From contig DATKAB010000140.1 of the NCBI GenBank assembly GCA_035498555.1, positions 1 through 46,149 on the forward strand: a DNA stretch of 46,149 nucleotides, written 5' to 3'. The position numbers and the translations under genes were made by a program. Positions 1 to 8,330 of this stretch are shown piece by piece. Under the pieces are notes generated by a model. The model worked only from the letters and a program-made list of their open reading frames with translations, ran no database searches and was not told where the DNA came from. How positions within the stretch are numbered: position 1 is the stretch's first letter; every line of letters starts with the position of its first letter. The stretch is from Candidatus Sulfotelmatobacter sp. (GTDB lineage: Bacteria > Eisenbacteria > RBG-16-71-46).

Positions 1-107
1 TCCCGGAGCGCATGAAGATCCTGCTCACCTGGCGCGGCACGGTTCCGATCGCGACTTTGACCGACCACGATGTCCGCGAGGTCGATTTCGAGATGAGAAA
101 TCTCTGA
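1..107 (+). CDS. 3' end of an unidentified protein (partial)
   Basis: An open frame enters from the left edge and stops with TGA at 105-107. The last residues include the stretch ILLTWRGTVPIATLTDHDV. I do not recognise the family with confidence. The WRG motif and the position ahead of a LysM/OmpA cassette resemble DUF2169-type proteins found in type VI loci, but this is only a guess. The true start lies outside the window. Confidence 0.5.
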   Translation, partial: PERMKILLTWRGTVPIATLTDHDVREVDFEMRNL

Positions 108-165
108 GGGGAGGAAGTCTCGCCGTCCATGCAGCCCACCACCACGCGCGCTCCGAGCGTCAGGC

Positions 166-195
166 TTGACGGCCAAAGTCAGCGGCCGGTAGCCT
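166..195 (+). promoter_or_regulatory. Candidate promoter for the LysM/OmpA cassette
   Basis: TTGACG at 166-171 and TAGCCT at 190-195 are separated by 18 nt. This would start transcription near 202 and leave a leader of about 80 nt before the ATG at 284. The -35 box is good and the -10 box is weak (3 of 6). Read-through from the partial gene upstream is equally possible. Confidence 0.3.
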
Positions 196-283
196 CGCAT
201 TTCCCGATTCCATGAGACGTCGGAACCCCAAGCACGCGCTGAGAGTACGCGGCTGACGCGGCGTACGGGACGGAGAGACCGGA

Positions 284-940
284 ATGGCCACGCACATCGT
301 GCAGCAGGGGGAACATCTCCCGGGCATCGCGGCCCAGTTCGGATTCTCTGACCACAAGACGCTCTGGGATGATCCGAATAACTCGGAGCTGAAGAAGCTC
401 CGCGGGAATCCCCTGGTGCTCCTGCCGGGAGACCAGGTGTTCATTCCGGAGCGCGAGACCCGCACGGAATCGGCTTCCACCGAACAGCGCACGAAGTTCA
501 CGGCGACGAGCCAGGCCCTGAAGCTGCGGGTGAAGCTCCTGGACTTGTCCGAGGACCCGATCGACCGTTCGGGGCATGCGACGACCAGCGCCGGGACCGT
601 GGATGTCTCGCCGCAGGATCACATCTACGAGATGGATATCCAGGCCACGGACAAGAACGTGTCCCTGAAATTCGATCCCGACCCGGCCTTCGAAGTGAAA
701 CTGGCCGTCGGATCGCTCGATCCGGTCAAGGAGCAATCCGGGCAGCAGGAGCGATTGAATAACCTCGGCTACTTTGCCGGCTTCAGCAAGAAGATCGATC
801 CGCAGCAGTTTCAATTTGCGGTGGAAGAGTTTCAGTGCGACCGGAAGAAACAGGGGCTGAAGGTGGACGGGAAGATCGACGAATCCACCCCGAACGGCAA
901 GAAGACCCAACAGGCCCTGGAGAAGGACCACGGGGTATGA
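284..940 (+). CDS. LysM-like and peptidoglycan-binding domain protein of a type VI-like locus
   Basis: A 218-residue protein with no signal peptide. Residues 3-55 form a LysM-like module of the kind common in phage tail and type VI cargo loci (HIVQQGEHLPGIAAQFGF, then LPGDQVFIPE). The central part is unassigned. Residues from about 148 to the end match the PG_binding_1 fold (QQERLNNLGYF, then KVDGKIDESTPNGKKTQQAL). The start is supported by GGAGAG upstream of the ATG. The stop overlaps the next ATG (ATGA at 937-940), so the two genes are translationally coupled. It probably binds the cell wall or acts as a spike- or baseplate-associated adaptor. The domains are clear; the role is inferred from context. 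Confidence 0.8.
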   Translation: MATHIVQQGEHLPGIAAQFGFSDHKTLWDDPNNSELKKLRGNPLVLLPGDQVFIPERETRTESASTEQRTKFTATSQALKLRVKLLDLSEDPIDRSGHATTSAGTVDVSPQDHIYEMDIQATDKNVSLKFDPDPAFEVKLAVGSLDPVKEQSGQQERLNNLGYFAGFSKKIDPQQFQFAVEEFQCDRKKQGLKVDGKIDESTPNGKKTQQALEKDHGV

Positions 941-2676
941 CGGCCGATCGCGGCGACGATAATGTGAAGCAGGTGATCTCGCTGGATCTCGGGCAGGACG
1001 GCGTTGCCGCCACTCATCCCGTGGAGATCGACTTTCCTCACTTCGTGGCGCCGTCGCTCGAATCGGACAAGACTCACAATACGATCAAGGATTTCTTGAT
1101 CGTGGTCGGGTGCGTGACGGTGCCGGACGCCCACTTCAAGTTCGATCACTCGTTCGTCGTTCCCGAAGCAAAGGTGTCGATGAAGCGTCTTGCCAAGATG
1201 CGGGACGCCCTGGCGGATCCGGACAAGCCAGCCGATCCCAACGATGGCAACTCCAAGCCGACGCCGGGGGCCAAGCCGCCGCTCTCCCTGTTCGGCCACG
1301 CCGATCCAGTCGGAAACGATGAGTACAACAGCGAGTTGAGCCAGCGGCGCGCCCGCGCGATCTACGGGATGCTGATCCGCGACGTCTCCGAGTGGGAGAA
1401 ACTCTTCGACCATCCGCACTCGAAGGGCGGAGACCAATGGGGTAGCGACGAGACCGCGCAAATGGCGGTGGCTACCGGCGAGGACCCCGACAAGAAGTTC
1501 TCCCGGCCGGAACGCAAGGCGCTCATCGCCAAGTACATGGACACCGTGTGCGTGCGCGACGGCGCGAACGGCGAGGAGCCGTTCCAGTTGAGCCCGACCG
1601 AGGATTTCCTGGCGCGCGGGGCCGATCGGAATCGCAAGGGCGACGTGCAGGGGTGCGGCGAATTCAATCCCACCTTCGTGATGTCGAAGAAGCGCTCGGA
1701 CGCGTTCGACGCGGCCAAGGACAATGAGGGCCGCGACGACGCCAATGAGGTGGACCGCCGCGTGGTCGCATTCCTCTTCAAGCCGGGCAGCCAGATCAAG
1801 CCCGCGAAGTGGCCCTGCCCCACGATGCGTGATCCCAATCCGGGCACGACCTGCAGGGGGCGCTTCTGGTCCGACGGGGACCAGCGCCGCAAGGCCGATT
1901 TGAGCTTCGACAAGGTGTTCGACACCCAGGTTCGGCTGGTGCCGGGGAAAGGCCCCGATGATCCGCCCGTGCAGCGCACGCCGACCTTTGCCTGCCGCTT
2001 CTACCACGGCATCGCTCAGAACTCCCCGTGCGAAGGCATCAGCAAGCAGTGGGTCTTGCGCATTCTGCGCGGGCCACCGATCTCGGGGAAGGCGGACCGG
2101 CCGTTCAGCAACCAGCGCTTCTCCGTCACGATGGGCGACGCCGCCGACGCGCCGGAGGTCCACGGTCGCACCGACGACGAGGGCGTCATTCGCCTTCCGG
2201 TGCTGGACGAAGAGACCACGATGGAACTGAAACTGGACGTCGGGGATGCTCTGCTGCCGCCGGGGGTCGATCCGCCCGCCGACCAGGGCGACACCAAGGA
2301 CTTCACCTCCTTCACGCTCCTGGCGGGCGCTCTGTTGCCGATCGATGTCGAGAAGAAGAGCGACGCCGATCCCGGCGACCTCGAGGTGAAACAACGCCTC
2401 TTCAACCTGGGATACGGAAAAGGAGAGCCCGAGGAGTTCGACGACGACGTCACCCGGGTCGCGGTCAGCGCTTTTCAGCGCAATGAGAAGCTGGACAAGA
2501 CCGGGGTGGCGGATGGCCCGACGCGCCAGAAGCTGGCGGAGGTGTATCAGTTCGTGCCATCGGAGGATTCGGCGTCTTCGTCGGGAGGGTCGGGATCACC
2601 GAACGCTTCGGCCTCACCGCCCGCGGGCAATTCCACGAGCGGCTCCACCACTCCGGCCTCGCCTGCCGGGCGCTAG
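937..2676 (+). CDS. OmpA-like and peptidoglycan-binding domain protein
   Basis: A 579-residue protein starting at the ATG that overlaps the preceding stop. Residues about 65-150 form an OmpA_C-like peptidoglycan-binding domain, with a beta strand followed by the motif GHADPVGNDEYNSELSQRRA carrying the conserved Asp and Arg that contact diaminopimelate in this family. A long insert of unknown fold follows. Residues about 450-515 are a PG_binding_1 module (VKQRLFNLGYG, then VAVSAFQRNEKLDKTGVAD). The tail is Ser/Gly/Pro-rich and low complexity. No signal peptide is visible, so export is more likely through the adjacent contractile apparatus than through Sec. It shares the PG_binding_1 module with the preceding gene. 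Confidence 0.8.
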   Translation: MTADRGDDNVKQVISLDLGQDGVAATHPVEIDFPHFVAPSLESDKTHNTIKDFLIVVGCVTVPDAHFKFDHSFVVPEAKVSMKRLAKMRDALADPDKPADPNDGNSKPTPGAKPPLSLFGHADPVGNDEYNSELSQRRARAIYGMLIRDVSEWEKLFDHPHSKGGDQWGSDETAQMAVATGEDPDKKFSRPERKALIAKYMDTVCVRDGANGEEPFQLSPTEDFLARGADRNRKGDVQGCGEFNPTFVMSKKRSDAFDAAKDNEGRDDANEVDRRVVAFLFKPGSQIKPAKWPCPTMRDPNPGTTCRGRFWSDGDQRRKADLSFDKVFDTQVRLVPGKGPDDPPVQRTPTFACRFYHGIAQNSPCEGISKQWVLRILRGPPISGKADRPFSNQRFSVTMGDAADAPEVHGRTDDEGVIRLPVLDEETTMELKLDVGDALLPPGVDPPADQGDTKDFTSFTLLAGALLPIDVEKKSDADPGDLEVKQRLFNLGYGKGEPEEFDDDVTRVAVSAFQRNEKLDKTGVADGPTRQKLAEVYQFVPSEDSASSSGGSGSPNASASPPAGNSTSGSTTPASPAGR

Positions 2677-2711
2677 TGGAGCGGACCATGTTCCACGCTG
2701 GGTGCCGCTGA

Positions 2712-5009
2712 ATGCTCCAGGACCTGGACAACGACTCCAAGCCGTGGGATGCGGTGCACCGCCAGCTCTTCCACCGGATCAACAGCGACGACTTCGACAA
2801 GGATCGCGCCCCAGCCTCGGGTGACGGTCGCAAGGCCGGCGCCCGGTCGCTCAAGGACTTCAAGGAGGACGGGCTGACGGATCTGCTGGCCAACGGCGTC
2901 CTGGTGGCCGTCGAGAACGCGCTCACGGGCTTTCTGCCGGCACTGGTCACCAACCTGCTCAAGCAGTTCTCGAACGCCGCGGGCGACGCGTTGCAGAAGA
3001 AGATCGACGAGATCAACGACGCGATCGCCAAGCTGATCGCCTCGTCGCTCGAGGGCCTGGTCTTCGGGAAATTCATCCGGTCCATCCCGGCCTGGGTTCC
3101 TGTCGAACGTCAGCTCACGCCCGTTCCCGAGGACGAAAAGGACGATAAGAAGCTCAAGGCCGCCGTCGACAAGAACGCCAAGGAGCGTGTGGACTTCGAG
3201 AAGACGGCGAAGGAGAACGAAGTCGAAGGACGGCTGACCGGCAGCTATCAGCTCCCGCGCGGCATTCCCTTCCTGCAATGGAACCGCTGGTTCAACTGGG
3301 CGTTCGACGTCAAGCCGATCGATGGCTACCGCTTCATGGTCGGCAAGGGCAACGTGCGCGACGAGCCGGAGGACGATGCCCTCAATCCTCCGACCGGCGA
3401 TGACACGCTGTCGCCCGCCACGGATGTGAACGAGGGCCCCGACCAGGCCATGCAGTGCCTGATGGACTTCGGCGCGTTCTCCAAGACGCCGGGCGAGATC
3501 GGCGACAAGCTGTTCGCGTCAGGGCCGATGTTCCAGAGCGGCTGGCCCTTCTGGCCCAGCTGCGGCGATACCTTCTGGGCCACCGGCCGTTGGGTCTACG
3601 ACGGCACCCACCAGAAGCCCGACGACCGGGACAAGGACAAGGAGCTGATGCCCACCCAGCTCCATCCGCTCAAGGCGTTCGCCTCCGCCCGATACGAGGG
3701 CTTCAAATTCGACGAGAACCAGCGGCCGGTGGCGGCGGTCCGGTTCCTGTTCTTCGCGACCAAACGGGGTGGCTACCTGAATCTCGGCGCCCAGGGTCAG
3801 GACGTTGCGGACGACGAGTGCGGGGTGAAGATCAATTCCAGGGACTACGAGTTCATCCTCGATCTGCCGGAATCGCCCCCCATCGAGGACATCCGATGGC
3901 CGATCGGGCATTCACCGGTCACCGACGCGAACACGCTGGTGTTGCGGCCGTCGCTGCTGATCGACGTCAAGTTCGCCCCGTTCGACGTGGACGCCGGCAC
4001 GTTCGCGGACAACCTGCAGTTCGACCAGGCGGTCATCCCTTCGGTGCGGCTGCTGAAACCCCCCGATCCCAAGAAGCCGACGCAGCAACAGGTGAAGGTC
4101 ACGATCCCGCTCACCAAGTTCGATGCCGGCAAGGACGCGTACGGAGTCTGCATCTCCCTTGGCTGGGCCGATCCCAGCGGCGAGCTGGCCGACCAGGTGA
4201 AGCGGATCGAAATGAGATTCGACGACATCAAGTACTTCGACGGCCACAGCGACGTCCGGCTCAACTTCGCCGCCAACGGGCGCTGGGTGCACAAGGGGCT
4301 CGGGAAGGTTCCGGGTGGCACCGCGATCGACATCAGCACGCCCGGCTTCCTGCTGTTCGTCCCGGACGATGGCATCGTGCAGATGGAGTGTCACTCCACC
4401 CGCTTCAATGGCTTCGGCCGCTTCGAAGAGGAAGACAACGACGCGGATCGGACCCTCCACGTCGGCGGCATCTTCCGCACTCCAGAAGAACTCCGAAAGC
4501 TTCTCGAGAATGCCAAGAAGCAGGGGGTCGACAAGATCATCACCGATGGGCTCGGGAAGATCAGCACCGACTTCCTGGGAAACCTTTCCCAGCAGGCCAT
4601 CGACCTGCTCGCCGGAAAACGCGAGGTCGTGGACTGGAAGAAACATGTCGACCAGCCCGATTCCGACATCGCGTCGGCGGTGGCCCGGGAGATGTTCGCC
4701 AAGCTTCCCCCGTTGTTCAACGACCAGAACGAGCCTCTCGGAATGGTCGAGCCGAGTCCGAACCCGCTCAGCGTCCGCGGGCCGATTGGCGACAACTCGC
4801 CCGGAGAGAACCCGGTCTTGATGCGGGACCTCGTCAAGAAGGTGGAGGCGTCCAGTCCACAGAAATTCGGCTTCAAGTTCGACTCCGTCCCCAAACTCGA
4901 GGCGATTGGTGATGCCGACAAGCTGGCGTTCCACGACAGCCGAGCCGGCACGAGCGTGTTCGAGCTCCGTGTGGAGCTGAACGTCTCGAAGCAGCCGGAT
5001 CCGTCCTAG
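2712..5009 (+). CDS. Large orphan protein in the type VI-like cassette, candidate cargo
   Basis: A 765-residue protein that I do not recognise. It has no signal peptide. Residues about 50-115 are rich in hydrophobic and amphipathic helix (LLANGVLVAVENALTGFLPA, then the helix ending GKFIRS). A charged Lys/Glu stretch follows at about 135-165, then a long, apparently beta-rich globular region with many Trp, Phe and Asp residues. The ATG at 2712 follows directly on the stop of a seven-codon frame (2688-2711) that itself has a GGAG site, so re-initiation may set expression. Position after the LysM and OmpA genes and ahead of the sheath operon makes an effector, toxin or tail-associated structural protein plausible. 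No catalytic motif was found. Confidence 0.65.
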   Translation: MLQDLDNDSKPWDAVHRQLFHRINSDDFDKDRAPASGDGRKAGARSLKDFKEDGLTDLLANGVLVAVENALTGFLPALVTNLLKQFSNAAGDALQKKIDEINDAIAKLIASSLEGLVFGKFIRSIPAWVPVERQLTPVPEDEKDDKKLKAAVDKNAKERVDFEKTAKENEVEGRLTGSYQLPRGIPFLQWNRWFNWAFDVKPIDGYRFMVGKGNVRDEPEDDALNPPTGDDTLSPATDVNEGPDQAMQCLMDFGAFSKTPGEIGDKLFASGPMFQSGWPFWPSCGDTFWATGRWVYDGTHQKPDDRDKDKELMPTQLHPLKAFASARYEGFKFDENQRPVAAVRFLFFATKRGGYLNLGAQGQDVADDECGVKINSRDYEFILDLPESPPIEDIRWPIGHSPVTDANTLVLRPSLLIDVKFAPFDVDAGTFADNLQFDQAVIPSVRLLKPPDPKKPTQQQVKVTIPLTKFDAGKDAYGVCISLGWADPSGELADQVKRIEMRFDDIKYFDGHSDVRLNFAANGRWVHKGLGKVPGGTAIDISTPGFLLFVPDDGIVQMECHSTRFNGFGRFEEEDNDADRTLHVGGIFRTPEELRKLLENAKKQGVDKIITDGLGKISTDFLGNLSQQAIDLLAGKREVVDWKKHVDQPDSDIASAVAREMFAKLPPLFNDQNEPLGMVEPSPNPLSVRGPIGDNSPGENPVLMRDLVKKVEASSPQKFGFKFDSVPKLEAIGDADKLAFHDSRAGTSVFELRVELNVSKQPDPS

Positions 5010-5050
5010 CCGGTCTCCGGGGCGGGGCCGCGTGAGCGTGAATCCCGCTG

Positions 5051-6415
5051 TCAGTTTCCGAGCGGCAGCAGGAACGAGAAGTCGGCGGGCTTGCCCTCGA
5101 GCATGACCCGCGGCGCGACCTTCACGTCGGCGAACCGGACGCGCTTTCCGTCCATCTCTTCCTCGCGCACCGCCACCTGCACCGCCTGATCCGGCGCGTC
5201 GCCGGCCAGCGGCCCGAGGAACGCGAGCAGCTGCTCGCGAACGAATGCCGCGGTGGCGTTGGCGTCGCCGCCCGGCAGCGAGTCGAGGATGCGCGCGCAG
5301 GTCTGCGCGAGGCGACCGGCCAGCAGCTGGTAGGCGAGCGTCCCTTCGATGGTGGGCGTGGCCGGCCTGAGGCGGAAGATGCTCATCGCCGAAGCCAGCA
5401 TGGCGAGATTCTGGCTCATCGGCGCCACGATCGGCGCGAAACCCGCCCGCATCAGCTCCATCACCTGCATCTCGGCGAACGGCGCCTCGGCGGCGAGCGG
5501 CGCCGGCTGGCTCTTGGTGCCGGGGTAGAGCCGCGTCGGAAGGTTGTCGAACCGGCCGCCCTGCGCGCCGGCGATCGCCAGAGCGTGACCGTAGGTATTG
5601 ACGCTGCGCGCCACCGCCGCGGCCGCGAACCAGACGCCGCGCGCCCACAGGTAGGAGTCGGGATTCGACTCCGCGCACTTCTCGGCGTGTCCGCCCGCCT
5701 CGGCGGTGTAGGGCGCGCGCGCCAGCCAGCGATTGATGGTGAGCGTGATCCAGCGCGCCGGATCGGTGGTTTGAAAGGTCTTCCAGCCCGAATGGTTCGA
5801 GTCCATCAACCGCGGCAGCAACTCTCCGAGCGTGGCGATCTGGACCAGGTAGCGGAAGTCGAAGAAACCGGCCGAAGCCTGCGCCACCACCGGGGCCTGC
5901 AGCACCTTGGCCATCGAGCCCAGCTCGTTGAGCGTGGCGAGATCGTCGCCCTTGTACCCGAACTCGAAGTCGAGCGCGATCAGCGACGGTGGTTCGGCCT
6001 CGTGGTACTCGGGAAGGAACACGACTTCCTTGAAGCGCGCCGCGAGATTCTTGCGCGGCATCGAGGCGAGCCGGATTTCGACCCTGTCGCCGGCCTGCGC
6101 GAGCAGGAGCTTCATCCCGCGCCAGGCGGCTTCCACGCGCTGGAACGACGGGTGATGCAGCACGGCGTCCACCGCGTCCGCGCCATTCGGGGCGCCCTGC
6201 GCCGCCAGCCAGGCCGCCACTGCCGGCGGCTCGAACGCCGTGGGACTCGTGAGCGGCATGCGCACCGAGGCTCCACCCGCCTTGGCCGGCACGTCGGCAC
6301 CGGCGTTCAGCGACGCGAGCCAGGTGTCGGCTTCGGCGGGCGTCACGCGCCGACGCTCGCCCGGGTCCACGCCCACGTCCGTCACCACCACGATCTTCCA
6401 GCCCAGCGGTTTCAT
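5051..6415 (-). CDS. TssC-like contractile sheath protein with reduced TssB-like N-terminus
   Basis: A 454-residue protein. From about residue 75 it matches the type VI sheath large subunit (TssC/VipB/EvpB): VLHHPSFQRVEAAWRGMKLL at 85-104, a W-F-TTDPARWITLTINRWLARAPY block, and an AGAQGGRFDNLPT block near the usual GPQGGG site. The first 70 residues (KIVVVTDVGVDPGE, then SPTAFEPPAVAAWL) look like a shortened TssB/ImpB domain. In classic systems TssB and TssC are separate proteins that form the sheath which contracts to drive the Hcp tube. AAAGGA lies about 8 nt before the ATG. It is 15 nt downstream of its larger paralogue in one operon and converges on the orphan gene at 5009. Confidence 0.8.
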   Translation of the reverse strand: MKPLGWKIVVVTDVGVDPGERRRVTPAEADTWLASLNAGADVPAKAGGASVRMPLTSPTAFEPPAVAAWLAAQGAPNGADAVDAVLHHPSFQRVEAAWRGMKLLLAQAGDRVEIRLASMPRKNLAARFKEVVFLPEYHEAEPPSLIALDFEFGYKGDDLATLNELGSMAKVLQAPVVAQASAGFFDFRYLVQIATLGELLPRLMDSNHSGWKTFQTTDPARWITLTINRWLARAPYTAEAGGHAEKCAESNPDSYLWARGVWFAAAAVARSVNTYGHALAIAGAQGGRFDNLPTRLYPGTKSQPAPLAAEAPFAEMQVMELMRAGFAPIVAPMSQNLAMLASAMSIFRLRPATPTIEGTLAYQLLAGRLAQTCARILDSLPGGDANATAAFVREQLLAFLGPLAGDAPDQAVQVAVREEEMDGKRVRFADVKVAPRVMLEGKPADFSFLLPLGN

Positions 6416-6430
6416 CGATTGGGTCCTTTC

Positions 6431-8188
6431 TCAGCGTTGGGATGACAACGGGAGTGTCAGCTCGGGGAGGCCGCGAAGCGGGTCGCGCCAGGGCGCGATG
6501 TGCAGGGCGCCGTCTTCGAAGCGAGTCTCGATCGAGGGGCCCTCGCCCGTCGCCGACAGGACCTCGAGCCCCCTGGCGATCGCCGCCGCGCGCTCGGTGT
6601 CCGAGGCGAAGTGGCCGAAGGCGTCGAGGTGCTCGACCCAGGCCGAGATCTGCGCCTCGAACATCGCGAACGCGAGCGAATCGCGGCGCGATTCGTGAGG
6701 CGCCGCTTTCGCGCGGCGGTGAACCATCGGCGTCGCCGCGAAGAAGGCGAAATCATCGTCGCGACGGCAGACCGCGGGGAGGATGCCACACTCGACGAGT
6801 TCGTCCACGCGAGCCTCGGCGAGCAACGCCTCGAGCGGCGCGGGCGCGGTCTCACCCCCGCGCGCCGGCGCCATCCACACGTGCAGATCGGCGACGCGCG
6901 ATTCTTCGTTCTGCCCCGAGAGGCGTACGCCCCAGCCGCAGCGAGCGAAGCTCGCCGCCACGCGTTCGGCCAGCAGCCACGACGCGCGGCCCCACAGATA
7001 TCGGGCTACCGCCGGTGAGGGGTTCTCCTCGAAGGCGAACCCCTTCACCGCGTCGTGCTCCCTCCCGTACGGTTGCCGCAGCAGGAAGCGATTGGCGGCG
7101 AGCGCCAGCCAGCGCGAGGCGTCGCGATCGCGCAGGGCGTTCCAGGCCGAGTGCGATGAGTCGCCGAGGAGCGTTGCGAGATCTTCGATCCGCGAGAGCT
7201 CGGCAAGCGAGGTGAGGCCGAGCAGCGCGGGATCGACCCCGGCCACGACCGGCGTGCGGGCCGATGCGCCCGCGGCGGCGAGATCGGCGGCCAGCGAGAG
7301 GTCGGATTCGGCGCCGAAATCGAAGTCGGCGATCGCGAGCACCACGCGCGCATCGCGCCGTTGCTCTTCGGCGAACGGCACGAGGGCCTCACGCGCGAGC
7401 CTGCCCGACGATTCCCGTCGCGCCGGCAGAACGAACACCCGGATCCCCGAGCGGTGATCGATCCGACGCATCAGGAAGCGGAGCCCCATCCAGGTCTGTT
7501 CGAGCGCCTGGAACCGTGGATCATGGAGCGCGGGACGCAGTGTTTCGGCCAGCGCTTCGTCCACGGCGCCGGCGAGCCCCTGCTGCGTCGCGGTGGCGAC
7601 CCGCGCACCCGCACCGCCGATCCCGAGCAGGCGCACCAGGCGGTCGAGCGCGCGCCCGCTCGAGGCGGCCTCGGGCGCGGCGCTTGTCTGCTCGGCGCCG
7701 TCGCCAACCTCCACCATCCGGAACAGCGCCTCGAGATCGCCGCTCGTGGCGGGCGCCGCCGGGGGAGGAGCAGCGGGCGCGGGCGGCGCATGCGCCTTCG
7801 GAGCGTCGGCCGGGCGTTCCGCGAGCGCGCTCGACAGCGCCTGCCGGAGCGGCGATCCGTCCGGCAGCTCGCGCACGATCTGGCCGAGGTCGTCGCTCGA
7901 GACTCCGCGTTGAGTGAGTCTTCGGCGCAGCTCGAGCAGGGCGCGCGCTTCGGGGAGCTGCGGGGCGACCGCCTCGGGCCGGAACGCGCGCAGGTCGCCG
8001 AACTCCAGCCGCAATGGCGCGCCGGAGGATTCCAGCGTCACGCCCGGCCGCGCCTCGAGCATCAGCGCGGGCAGACCGTCGTTCTCGAGCCGCCGGACCC
8101 GGCCCCACAGCTCGCTCTGTCCGTCCGAGCCGAGATCGGCGATCACGACGAGATCGAGCGGCAGATCCTGGCGTGGTTCGATCCCCAT
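6431..8188 (-). CDS. TssB-TssC fusion, divergent contractile sheath protein
   Basis: A 585-residue protein. Residues about 10-90 match TssB (LDLVVIADLG, then LRAFRPEAVAPQLPEARALL), residues about 125-150 are a Pro/Ala linker, and residues about 185-585 match TssC (LHDPRFQALEQTWMGLRFLM at 221-240, then DRDASRWLALAANRFLLRQP). The usual GPQGGG-type loop is degenerate (LSGQNEESRVADLHV). The start was chosen at the ATG ending at 8188 because AGGAG sits six nt upstream; the frame stays open to 8308 but that extension is Arg-rich and lacks a site. It is the first gene of a two-gene operon with the 454-residue paralogue. The fusion and the paralogue pair are unlike textbook type VI sheaths. Confidence 0.8.
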   Translation of the reverse strand: MGIEPRQDLPLDLVVIADLGSDGQSELWGRVRRLENDGLPALMLEARPGVTLESSGAPLRLEFGDLRAFRPEAVAPQLPEARALLELRRRLTQRGVSSDDLGQIVRELPDGSPLRQALSSALAERPADAPKAHAPPAPAAPPPAAPATSGDLEALFRMVEVGDGAEQTSAAPEAASSGRALDRLVRLLGIGGAGARVATATQQGLAGAVDEALAETLRPALHDPRFQALEQTWMGLRFLMRRIDHRSGIRVFVLPARRESSGRLAREALVPFAEEQRRDARVVLAIADFDFGAESDLSLAADLAAAGASARTPVVAGVDPALLGLTSLAELSRIEDLATLLGDSSHSAWNALRDRDASRWLALAANRFLLRQPYGREHDAVKGFAFEENPSPAVARYLWGRASWLLAERVAASFARCGWGVRLSGQNEESRVADLHVWMAPARGGETAPAPLEALLAEARVDELVECGILPAVCRRDDDFAFFAATPMVHRRAKAAPHESRRDSLAFAMFEAQISAWVEHLDAFGHFASDTERAAAIARGLEVLSATGEGPSIETRFEDGALHIAPWRDPLRGLPELTLPLSSQR

Positions 8189-8301
8189 CGGCGGCTCCTG
8201 GTGGCGCGCCGGGGCGCGCCCTTCACGGGTTCGAGAGCTGGGCAGAGTCGCCACCGAGACTAGTCGGCGCGGGCGGGTGGGGCAATCCCGCGGAGCCCGC
8301 G

Positions 8302-8330
8302 TTGACACTGCATGGATCGCTTCCTAGATT
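8302..8330 (+). promoter_or_regulatory. Sigma70-type promoter upstream of the two-component operon
   Basis: A perfect TTGACA at 8302-8307 and TAGATT at 8325-8330 are separated by exactly 17 nt. Predicted transcription start is near 8337. That falls downstream of the first in-frame ATG of the kinase gene (8312), so that ATG would not be in the message. Confidence 0.6.

Noticed and set aside
5791-5807. tRNA T-arm-like sequence (GGTTCGAGTCC with partly paired flanks)
   Set aside because: It lies inside the sheath gene, no matching acceptor, D or anticodon arms were found around it, and the codons fit the protein alignment.
8189-8311. Sigma54 promoter for the sheath operon
   Set aside because: No GG-N10-GC arrangement close to consensus was found by eye on the minus strand, so the link to the NtrC-type regulator stays an inference.
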